Assembly (NCBI GenBank): GCA_025964635.1
Contig: JAOPYP010000475.1
Coordinates: forward strand, 1 to 12,866
Origin: Actinomycetes bacterium
GTDB lineage: Bacteria > Actinomycetota > Actinomycetes > Streptosporangiales > Streptosporangiaceae
DNA: 12,866 nucleotides
Direction of reading: 5' to 3'
Below are positions 1-5,521 of this stretch, in pieces. The position numbers and the translations under genes are program-made. The notes beneath the pieces are model-generated. The model saw only the letters and a program-made list of their open reading frames with translations, did not search any database and had not been told where the DNA came from. Numbering within the stretch: position 1 is the stretch's first letter; every line of letters starts with the position of its first letter.

Positions 1-353
1 GCCGGGCTGCCCGCGGCGGCTGGGATGCTGGCGGCCGGCGGCGAATGCCCGGCCAGCGAGACCCCGGCGGCGATACCGCCGATGGCCAGCGCCCCGGCCG
101 CCACCAGCCCGACCGTCCAGTGCAGCGGGTGCCGCCGTCCGGGGCCGTGGCCCGGGCCGCCGCCCCGCGGGCCCGGGTCCTGAGGGTCCTGGTACCGCGG
201 GTCCTGATTCCGGGGATCCTGATACCGCGGGTCCGGGCCCGGATACCCCGGCCCCTGGTTGCCCCCGGATCCGTGCCTCATCGGCCAGAACTGCTCAGTC
301 GGGCGGGACTCCGGCGCCGCGTCCCCGCCGGTGGGCTGATCCATGTTGTCCAT
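1..353 (-). CDS. Membrane-anchored protein of unknown function, N-terminal part only (runs off the left edge)
   Basis: Function not recognised. The first 117 residues are visible. Residues 1-75 are hydrophilic and rich in Pro, Gly, Gln and Asp, with a five-residue repeat (DPRYQ, DPRNQ, DPRYQ, then DPQ) at about 41-58. A basic patch (GRRH, 72-75) precedes one hydrophobic segment at about 79-102, followed by a Pro/Ala-rich stretch. This fits a cytoplasmic low-complexity tail, one membrane-spanning or uncleaved signal segment, and an extracytoplasmic domain outside the window. The start is the ATG at 351-353; a second in-frame ATG at 342-344 is possible, and neither has a strong ribosome binding site. 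It lies downstream of argS on the same strand after a 155-bp gap. Many actinobacterial secreted enzymes and receptors begin this way, so the lost C-terminal domain is needed to name it. Confidence 0.6.
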   Translation of the reverse strand, partial: MDNMDQPTGGDAAPESRPTEQFWPMRHGSGGNQGPGYPGPDPRYQDPRNQDPRYQDPQDPGPRGGGPGHGPGRRHPLHWTVGLVAAGALAIGGIAAGVSLAGHSPPAASIPAAAGSP

Positions 354-483
354 GGGCCCGAGCCTGCCCGGCCCGGCTGGGACATCGGGCGGTGGAGTCT
401 GGGATTTCCCTGGGAGCACGCTCCGAATTACCGGAACCTGCCCTGCCCGGGTCTGGCGCCCGCGCCCCTAACGGTCGTTCCGT

Positions 484-502
484 CCCGGCACATCCGGCCG
501 GG
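484..502 (-). terminator. Possible argS 3' hairpin
   Basis: A 6-bp GC stem (CCCGGC at 484-489 with GCCGGG at 497-502, 7-nt loop) begins 7 bases beyond the argS stop in the direction of argS transcription. Outer bases can pair further with a bulge (GTTCC/GGAAC). There is no clear U-tract, so this is only a weak terminator candidate. Confidence 0.3.
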
Positions 503-508
503 AACTCG

Positions 509-2236
509 TCACATCCGCTCCGGGACCGGGATGCCGAGCAGGTCCAGCCCGGTCAGCAGGACACGCAGGGTGAGCGCGGACAGCGCGAGCCGGCTGTCCC
601 GGACGGACGGCTCCGCCTGGAGCACCGGGCACTGCTCGTAGAACGTGGTGAACGCGCTGGCCACGTCGAACAGGAAGCCCGCCAGCAGGTGCGGCTGGGC
701 GGTCCCGGCGACCTGCTGCAGGACCGTCCCGAACCTGAGCAGGTGCAGGGCGAGGGCCCGTTCGGCGTCCGCGGTGATCTGGATCGGCGCCATGACGCCG
801 TCCGGGTCCAGCCCGGCCCGCCGGAAGATGGAGCGGATCCGGGCCGTCGCGTACTGCAGGTACGGGCCGGTGTTCCCGGTCAGGGCCAGCATCCGGTCGT
901 AGTCGAAGATGTAGCTGGAGTCCCTGGCCACGGACAGGTCGCCGTACTTGAGGGCGCCCACCCCGACCGCCTCGGCGATCTGCTCCCGCTGCTCCGGGTC
1001 CTCGTAGCGGTCCGCGATGACCCGCCCGGCCCGCTCGACCGCCTCCTCGATCAGCGTGGCCAGCTTGACCTGCTCGCCGGTCCTGGTCTTCAGCCGCTTC
1101 CCGTCGGCGCCCGTGACGAGGCCGATCACCGCGTGCTCCGCGGTGGCCCCGTCGGTGAGCCAGCCGGCCTCCCGGGCCAGCTCGAAGATCATCTGCAGGT
1201 GCTGTGACTGCTCGGAGCCGACCACGTAGATCAGCCGCTGGGCACGCAGTTCCGTCAGCCGGTACCGGATGGCGGCGGCGTCAGTCGTGTCATAGCCGTA
1301 ACCCCCGTCGCTCTTGCGCAGCATCAGCGGCAGCGGGGCGCCGTCCCGGCCGGTAAAGCCCGCCGGGAACACGCACAGCGCGCCGTCACTGATCACGGCG
1401 AGCCCGGCGTCCTGGAGCTCGGCGCCCACGTCGGCCAGCATCGGGTTGTAGAAGCTTTCCGGGGCCATGTCGGCCTCGGTCAGGGTGACCCCGAGCCGCC
1501 GGTAGATCGCGGTGAGGTATTCCATGGACGCGGTGACCAGCACCTGCCACAGCCGCCGGGATTCCGGGTCGCCGCCCTGCAGCAGGGCGACCCGGCGGCG
1601 CGCCCGGTCGGAGAAGCCCGGCTGGCTGTCGAACTCCGCCCGGGCCGCCTGGTAGAAGGCGGTGAATTCACCGGCCACGAGCTGCTTGCGGGTGGCGTCC
1701 TCGCCGATGTCCAGGGCGTGCTCGATCAGCATGCCGAACGGGGTTCCCCAGTCGCCCAGATGGGCGGCCCGGATCACCGTGTGGCCGAGGTGCTCGAGGA
1801 CCCGGACGATGGCGTCGCCCACCACGGTGGCCCGCAGGTGGCCGACGTGGAGTTCCTTGGCCACGTTCGGCCCGGAGTAGTCCACCACCACCTTCCTGGA
1901 CTCAGCGGCGGGTTCGACCCCGAGCCGCGGGTCGCGCAGTTCGGTCGTGGCCTCGGCGGCGATCCAGCCCGGCAGGAGCCTGAGGTTGATGAAGCCCGGG
2001 CCGCTCACCTCGGGCGGCTCGGCCACCCCGGCCAGGTCGAGATGGCGGATGATGTCCGCGGCGATGTCCCGCGGCGGCCGCCCCAGCTGCTTGGCCAGCG
2101 GCAGGGCCGCGTTGGACTGGTAATCCGCGAACGAGGACGCCCGGATCACCGGGTCGGCTGCCTCGTACCCGGGGCCGAACGCCGCACCGAGCGCAGCCGA
2201 CACCCGCTGCGCGAGGACATCCCGTGGATCCGCCAT
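509..2236 (-). CDS. argS: Arginyl-tRNA synthetase (ArgRS, class I)
   Basis: Charges tRNA-Arg with arginine using ATP in the cytoplasm. The 575-aa length is normal for bacterial ArgRS. Visible landmarks are the N-terminal tRNA D-loop-contacting domain (about 1-90), the HIGH-type signature as HVGH at 130-133 within GPNVAKELHVGHLR, the following AAHLGDWGTPFG stretch (157-168), a KMSKS-region equivalent as GADGKRLKTRTG (376-387), which lacks a canonical KMSKS as in many ArgRS, and the C-terminal DALR anticodon-binding domain opening with TGPYLQYATARIRSI (456-470). The ATG at 2234-2236 has GGAG only 1-2 nt upstream, too close for a normal ribosome binding site. A TAGGCT hexamer sits where a -10 box would give a leaderless mRNA. 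It follows plsX on the same strand after a 200-bp gap with repeats, so it probably has its own promoter. Confidence 0.97.
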   Translation of the reverse strand: MADPRDVLAQRVSAALGAAFGPGYEAADPVIRASSFADYQSNAALPLAKQLGRPPRDIAADIIRHLDLAGVAEPPEVSGPGFINLRLLPGWIAAEATTELRDPRLGVEPAAESRKVVVDYSGPNVAKELHVGHLRATVVGDAIVRVLEHLGHTVIRAAHLGDWGTPFGMLIEHALDIGEDATRKQLVAGEFTAFYQAARAEFDSQPGFSDRARRRVALLQGGDPESRRLWQVLVTASMEYLTAIYRRLGVTLTEADMAPESFYNPMLADVGAELQDAGLAVISDGALCVFPAGFTGRDGAPLPLMLRKSDGGYGYDTTDAAAIRYRLTELRAQRLIYVVGSEQSQHLQMIFELAREAGWLTDGATAEHAVIGLVTGADGKRLKTRTGEQVKLATLIEEAVERAGRVIADRYEDPEQREQIAEAVGVGALKYGDLSVARDSSYIFDYDRMLALTGNTGPYLQYATARIRSIFRRAGLDPDGVMAPIQITADAERALALHLLRFGTVLQQVAGTAQPHLLAGFLFDVASAFTTFYEQCPVLQAEPSVRDSRLALSALTLRVLLTGLDLLGIPVPERM

Positions 2237-2242
2237 GCTCCA

Positions 2243-2248
2243 AGCCTA
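2243..2248 (-). promoter_or_regulatory. Candidate -10 box of argS (leaderless)
   Basis: On the minus strand the hexamer TAGGCT (TANNNT consensus) ends 6 nt before the argS ATG, which would place transcription start at or next to the start codon. No convincing -35 box is seen. Leaderless genes are common in actinobacteria; here it is an inference from spacing. Confidence 0.3.
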
Positions 2249-2282
2249 GCGACCACGCCGGGTAGGCCCGCGCCAGTAGATC

Positions 2283-2292
2283 CGTGATCACG
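2283..2292. repeat. 10-bp perfect palindrome CGTGATCACG
   Basis: CGTGATCACG is its own reverse complement and shares the core CGTGATCA with the arms of the inverted repeat at 2315-2361. It lies 47 bp upstream of the argS start. It could be a binding site for a dimeric regulator, or a degenerate copy of the same repeat family. Confidence 0.5.
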
Positions 2293-2314
2293 CCCGGGGG
2301 ACGCACATCCAATT

Positions 2315-2361
2315 CGTGATCATGACTCCGGGCGTCAGAGGACACCAGAGTCATGATCACG
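2315..2361. repeat. Perfect 14-bp inverted repeat between plsX and argS
   Basis: The left arm CGTGATCATGACTC (2315-2328) and right arm GAGTCATGATCACG (2348-2361) are exact reverse complements separated by 19 nt. Each arm contains ATCATGA/TCATGAT. The AT-balanced arms stand out from the GC-rich surroundings. It could act as a plsX 3' hairpin, a double operator, or a dispersed intergenic repeat; no T-tract follows on either strand. Confidence 0.6.
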
Positions 2362-2382
2362 GCCAGGGCGCGGCATTCAGGG

Positions 2383-2409
2383 CTGATGGGGCTGATGGGG
2401 CTGATGGGG
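2383..2409. repeat. 9-bp tandem repeat, three copies
   Basis: CTGATGGGG occurs three times head to tail (2383-2391, 2392-2400, 2401-2409), 28 bp beyond the plsX stop codon. It is a short microsatellite-like tract with no evident coding role and could slip during replication. Confidence 0.75.
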
Positions 2410-2436
2410 TCCCTGGGATGAGTGGTCCGGTGGTGG

Positions 2437-3504
2437 TCAGTTCCGGCGGAGGAAATGGCCGCCGCGGCCGTGACCGAGGCGCTCGCGGATCCTCTCGGTG
2501 ATCTGGCCCTTGACCAGATCCGCGGCGAGCAGGCAGGCCGACGTGATGCCGCGGGGGCTGGACGCGCCGTGCGCGATGACGATGGTGCCTTCCAGGCCCA
2601 ACAGGGCGGCGCCGCCGTAGCTCTCGGCGTCCAGCCGCCCGCGCAGCTCGCGCAGCCCGCGGCGCTGCAGCACCGCCCCGAGGCGGGCGGCCCGGGTCCC
2701 GCCCAGCACGTCCCGCAACTGCCCGGCGGCGAAGCTCATCGCCCCCTCCAGCGTCTTGAGCGCGACGTTGCCGGTAAAGCCGTCGGTCACGATCACGTCT
2801 GCCGCGCTGGTCAGCAGGTCGGTGCCCTCGACATTGCCGGTGAAGCGGATCGGCGGGGCATTGTGCGGCGGCGGGGCGGCGAGCAGTTCGTGCGCCCGCC
2901 GGGCCAGCTTGTTGCCCTTGCCGGGCTCCGCCCCGATGGTGAGCAGCCCCACCTTCGGATCGGGGATGTTGTGCGCGATCTGCGCGTAGGCCACTCCTAG
3001 CTGGGCGAACTGAAGCAGCATCTCCGGCTTGGGATCGGCGATGGCGCCCGCGTCGAGCAGGAACGTGGGCCGGGGCTGGGTGGGCAGCACCACCACCAGG
3101 GCCGGCCGGAGCAAACCGGGCACGGAGCGTAGCCGGAGCCGGGCCGTGGCCACCACGGCGCCGGTGGAGCCGGCCGACACCACCGCCGCGGCCTGACCCC
3201 GCCGGACCAGCTGGCAGGCCACGGCCACGCTGGAGCGCGGCCGCCGCCAGCTGGCCAGCGCACCCTCGTCCATGGCGATGGTGTCCTCCGCGGGCGCGAC
3301 CCGCAGCAGGCCGGCCACGTCACCCTGCCCGGCTATCAGTCCGTGCAGCTCAGCAGGCCTTCCGGCCAGGATCACCGGGGTCCGCAGGGCCGCCGCGGCG
3401 GCTGCGGCGCCGGCCACCACCACGGCCGGGCCGTTGTCACCGCCCATGGCGTCGACCACGATGGCCTGCTCGGTAGGTCCGGCCGGCGTGGGTTCCTCGA
3501 GCAC
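2437..3504 (-). CDS. plsX: Phosphate acyltransferase PlsX
   Basis: Converts acyl-ACP plus phosphate to acyl-phosphate, the acyl donor for PlsY in phosphatidic acid synthesis; a peripheral membrane enzyme. The 355-aa length fits the family. Diagnostic motifs are VVDAMGGDNGP (16-26), VSAGSTGAVVA (109-119), LLDAGAIADPKPEML (149-163), LLTIGAEPGKGN (187-198), FTGNVEGTD (221-229) and VTDGFTGNVALK (239-250). The start is the GTG at 3502-3504, preceded by GAGAGG about 9-10 nt upstream. In many bacteria plsX sits beside rpmF, acpP or fabH; here it is alone upstream of argS, and none of those genes is in view. Upstream lies a 579-bp gap shared with a divergent aminomutase-like gene. Confidence 0.95.
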   Translation of the reverse strand: MLEEPTPAGPTEQAIVVDAMGGDNGPAVVVAGAAAAAAALRTPVILAGRPAELHGLIAGQGDVAGLLRVAPAEDTIAMDEGALASWRRPRSSVAVACQLVRRGQAAAVVSAGSTGAVVATARLRLRSVPGLLRPALVVVLPTQPRPTFLLDAGAIADPKPEMLLQFAQLGVAYAQIAHNIPDPKVGLLTIGAEPGKGNKLARRAHELLAAPPPHNAPPIRFTGNVEGTDLLTSAADVIVTDGFTGNVALKTLEGAMSFAAGQLRDVLGGTRAARLGAVLQRRGLRELRGRLDAESYGGAALLGLEGTIVIAHGASSPRGITSACLLAADLVKGQITERIRERLGHGRGGHFLRRN

Positions 3505-3870
3505 GGGCCCAAGCCTCTCACCCCGGGGGCACTGCTGCGGACCAGGATCATACGGCGGCCCCCGCCCGGGGAGGGCGACCGTCCCGCGGGCCCGCAGGGT
3601 TGATCATTCCCCCCACCGGGTAACCATCTGTCACGATCTGGGCCCGGCACCGCCAGTGCCCGGCATAGTGCCGAAACGTGACGAAGGGGTGATTCGGACC
3701 GTCCTGGCGGGGGCCGCAACGGTGCGGGGACCAGCGATGAGTCGTGGGGGCCTGGCGGCACGTCATGGCGGCCGGCCGGGCCGGACCAATGGGTGGTCAA
3801 CGGGGAAGCAGGCGGCCGGAGCCGGATAAGCCGAGGCAACCTTCTGCGTCGCTTCAGCGTTTCCTCAGTG

Positions 3871-3891
3871 GGACCTCCTTAGATGGGGTCC
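3871..3891 (+). other. Small hairpin in the leader region
   Basis: GGACCTC (3871-3877) can pair with GGGGTCC (3885-3891), including one G-U pair, around a 7-nt loop CTTAGAT. There is no U-tract. It may be part of the 5' leader of the downstream aminomutase-like gene, but its function is unknown. Confidence 0.3.
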
Positions 3892-3919
3892 GGCACGGGC
3901 GTTCGCACCGGGGGCCGAC

Positions 3920-3953
3920 GTCATGCCGATGTCGCCGTCATGCCGATGTGGCC
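3920..3953. repeat. 17-bp direct repeat, two copies
   Basis: Two adjacent 17-bp units (3920-3936 and 3937-3953) share GTCATGCCGATGT and differ at one base (CGCC versus GGCC). Spacing of about 1.5 helical turns does not match the usual 21-22 bp of same-face operator repeats. It lies about 130 bp before the aminomutase-like start. Confidence 0.6.
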
Positions 3954-3975
3954 TCCGCGCCGCCAGGAGCAGTTG

Positions 3976-4065
3976 ATGCCCAGAACAGCTGAGGAGAGCG
4001 CGGCGGGAAGATCGCCAGCCGCGGGCCACAGGGACTCGCATCCCGGCAATGCCGCCGGGATGTGA
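3976..4065 (+). CDS. Possible 29-aa leader peptide upstream of the aminomutase-like gene
   Basis: The ATG at 3976 has AGGAG at 3965-3969 with 6-nt spacing, which is good for this region. The frame reads MPRTAEESAAGRSPAAGHR and 10 further residues to a TGA at 4063-4065, 18 nt before the GTG of the next gene. The second half lies over a strong hairpin (4036-4065), so ribosome movement along it would unfold that structure. No similarity to a known leader peptide is recognised, and there is no run of one regulatory amino acid. It may be chance: codon composition is not strongly biased and 29 codons is short. Confidence 0.25.
   Translation: MPRTAEESAAGRSPAAGHRDSHPGNAAGM
4036..4065 (+). promoter_or_regulatory. 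Stable hairpin just upstream of the ribosome binding site
   Basis: CATCCCGGC (4039-4047) pairs perfectly with GCCGGGATG (4054-4062) around a 6-nt loop. The stem extends through G4038-T4063, C4037-G4064 and T4036-A4065 to 12 bp. It ends 6 nt before GGAGG (4072-4076). There is no T-tract, so a translational or mRNA-stability role is more likely than termination. Confidence 0.5.
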
Positions 4066-4071
4066 CCGACC

Positions 4072-4076
4072 GGAGG
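4072..4076 (+). promoter_or_regulatory. Ribosome binding site fixing the GTG start at 4084
   Basis: GGAGG sits 7 nt before the GTG at 4084-4086. No competing in-frame start upstream has such a site, so this settles the N-terminus. Confidence 0.85.
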
Positions 4077-4083
4077 GAGACCC

Positions 4084-5460
4084 GTGAGTGGCATCCGGCA
4101 GATAGAGCCCGTACCTGATGGGGGTCGACGTTTCCGTGCCTACAACGCGAAGCACCTGGACGCACTGACCGCGCGGGCTGGCCTCGGCGAAGCCGAGCGG
4201 CTGGCCGTCCGGGCCGTCGGGACCGTGCTGCCGTTCCGGGTCAACGCCTACGTGATCGAGGAGCTGATCGACTGGACCGCAGCCCCCGATGACCCGGTCT
4301 ACCGCCTGGTCTTCCCGCAGGCGGACATGCTGCCGGCCGGGGACGTCGCCCGGATCGCGGGTCTGCTGGCCCGGAGCGCGCCAGAGCAGGAGATCACGGC
4401 CGCAGCACACGAGGTGCGGATGCGGCTGAACCCGCACCCGGCCGGGCAGCTGGCGCTGAACATCCCCGACTTCGACGACGAGCCGCTCCCTGGGGTGCAG
4501 CACAAGTACCCGGAGACCGTCCTGGTCTTCCCCAAGCCGGGCCAGACCTGTCATGCGTACTGCGCGTACTGCTTCCGGTGGGCGCAGTTCGTGGACGAGC
4601 CTGAGCTCAAGATGGCCACCGCCGACCTGAGCCGGGTCATGGACTACCTCCGCCAGCACCGCGAGGTGACCAGCGTGCTCATCACCGGCGGGGACCCGAT
4701 GATCATGGGCGCGACCGTGCTGCGCCGGTATATCGAGCCGCTGCTGGAACCGGGGCTGGAGCACATCGAGTCGGTGCGGATCGGCAGCAAGTCGCTGGCC
4801 TACTGGCCGCAGCGGTTCGTGTCCGACCCGGACGCCGACGACACGCTGCGCCTGTTCGAGCAGGTGGTGGCCTCGGGGCGGTCGCTCGCGTTCATGGCGC
4901 ATTTCTCCCATCCCCGGGAGCTGGAGTCCGCCCTGGTCGCGGAGGCCAGCAGCCGGATCCGGGCCACCGGGGCCGTGATCCGGACCCAGGCCCCGCTGAT
5001 CAGGACGATCAACGACGACTCCGCGACCTGGGCCGCCATGTGGGGGACCCAGGTGCGGATGGGCATGGTGCCGTACTACATGTTCGTGGAGCGGGACACC
5101 GGCCCGCAGGACTACTTCGCGGTGCCGCTCGCGGCCGCGCACGGCATCTTCAGCGACGCCTACCGTCAGGTGGCTGGCCTGTGCCGCACCGTGCGCGGGC
5201 CCTCCATGTCGGCGACCCCGGGCAAGGTGTGCGTGGACGGGATCGCGGACGTGGCCGGCCAGCGGGTTTTCGTCCTGCACATGATCCAGGCCCGCGATCC
5301 TGACCTGGTCGGCAAGCCGTTCTTCGCCGGCTACGACCCGGACGCCACGTGGCTCACCGACCTGCGGCCCGCCTTCGCCACCCGCTTTCCGTTCGAGGCC
5401 GACGATGCCGAGGACCTCCCCGGCCTCTGGTCCCCGGAAGTCTTCGAGCCGGCCAGCTGA
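4084..5460 (+). CDS. KamA-family radical SAM aminomutase-like protein, substrate uncertain
   Basis: 458 aa. The cluster motif CX3CX2C is present as C156-H-A-Y-C160-A-Y-C163, followed by FRW, as in lysine 2,3-aminomutases. ITGGDPM (200-206) is the SAM-binding GGE/GGD-type motif. A lysine at 381 in SATPGK lies where KamA has its PLP lysine in a PGGGGK loop. This predicts a [4Fe-4S]/SAM/PLP enzyme moving an amino group between adjacent carbons of an amino acid. The two aspartates that bind the substrate side-chain amine in clostridial KamA (D293, D330) are not evident. By ungapped alignment of YYMFVERD with the KamA YYIYQCD segment, R337 falls at the first. The substrate may therefore not be lysine. 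No EF-P or EpmA gene is nearby to suggest a protein-modification role. The stop codon lies within a terminator hairpin. Confidence 0.85.
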   Translation: MSGIRQIEPVPDGGRRFRAYNAKHLDALTARAGLGEAERLAVRAVGTVLPFRVNAYVIEELIDWTAAPDDPVYRLVFPQADMLPAGDVARIAGLLARSAPEQEITAAAHEVRMRLNPHPAGQLALNIPDFDDEPLPGVQHKYPETVLVFPKPGQTCHAYCAYCFRWAQFVDEPELKMATADLSRVMDYLRQHREVTSVLITGGDPMIMGATVLRRYIEPLLEPGLEHIESVRIGSKSLAYWPQRFVSDPDADDTLRLFEQVVASGRSLAFMAHFSHPRELESALVAEASSRIRATGAVIRTQAPLIRTINDDSATWAAMWGTQVRMGMVPYYMFVERDTGPQDYFAVPLAAAHGIFSDAYRQVAGLCRTVRGPSMSATPGKVCVDGIADVAGQRVFVLHMIQARDPDLVGKPFFAGYDPDATWLTDLRPAFATRFPFEADDAEDLPGLWSPEVFEPAS

Positions 5461-5481
5461 GCCGGCCCGGCTCAGCTGGCC
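5451..5481 (+). terminator. Perfect 13-bp hairpin over the aminomutase stop codon
   Basis: GGCCAGCTGAGCC (5451-5463) and GGCTCAGCTGGCC (5469-5481) pair perfectly around a 5-nt loop GGCCC. The TGA stop (5458-5460) lies inside the left arm. It has no U-tract, as is usual for terminators in GC-rich actinobacteria. The stem is the same on both strands, so it could also stop the convergent exporter transcript. Confidence 0.65.
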
Positions 5482-5516
5482 CGGGGCCAGCCGATTTCCA
5501 GGACGGCTGGCCCCGG
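5481..5516 (-). terminator. Second perfect 13-bp hairpin, at the exporter 3' end
   Basis: Left arm 5481-5493 (CCGGGGCCAGCCG) pairs perfectly with right arm 5504-5516 (CGGCTGGCCCCGG) around a 10-nt loop. It starts 5 nt after the exporter stop codon on the minus strand and abuts the first hairpin. It is probably the exporter terminator and, with its neighbour, a two-way barrier between convergent genes. Confidence 0.65.
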
Positions 5517-5521
5517 CGGGA

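Larger units (their letters stand above)
3505..4083. other. Long divergent intergenic region, plsX / aminomutase-like gene
   Basis: This 579-bp stretch lies between the two divergent starts. I find no convincing complete protein gene in 3505-3870: open frames there have no ribosome binding site or recognisable product. The right part holds a 7-bp hairpin (3871-3891), a 17-bp tandem repeat (3920-3953), a possible small leader ORF (3976-4065) and a hairpin just before the ribosome binding site (4036-4065). No known riboswitch was recognised by eye. Confidence 0.6.

Noticed and set aside
3505..4083. Lysine or other riboswitch before the aminomutase gene
   Set aside because: No recognisable lysine-riboswitch core or other known aptamer consensus could be traced; only simple hairpins are visible.
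3865..5280. 471-residue minus-strand open frame opposite the aminomutase gene
   Set aside because: Its composition (His/Arg/Gly-rich, no motif) is that of a shadow frame in GC-rich DNA; the plus strand carries clear radical SAM motifs.
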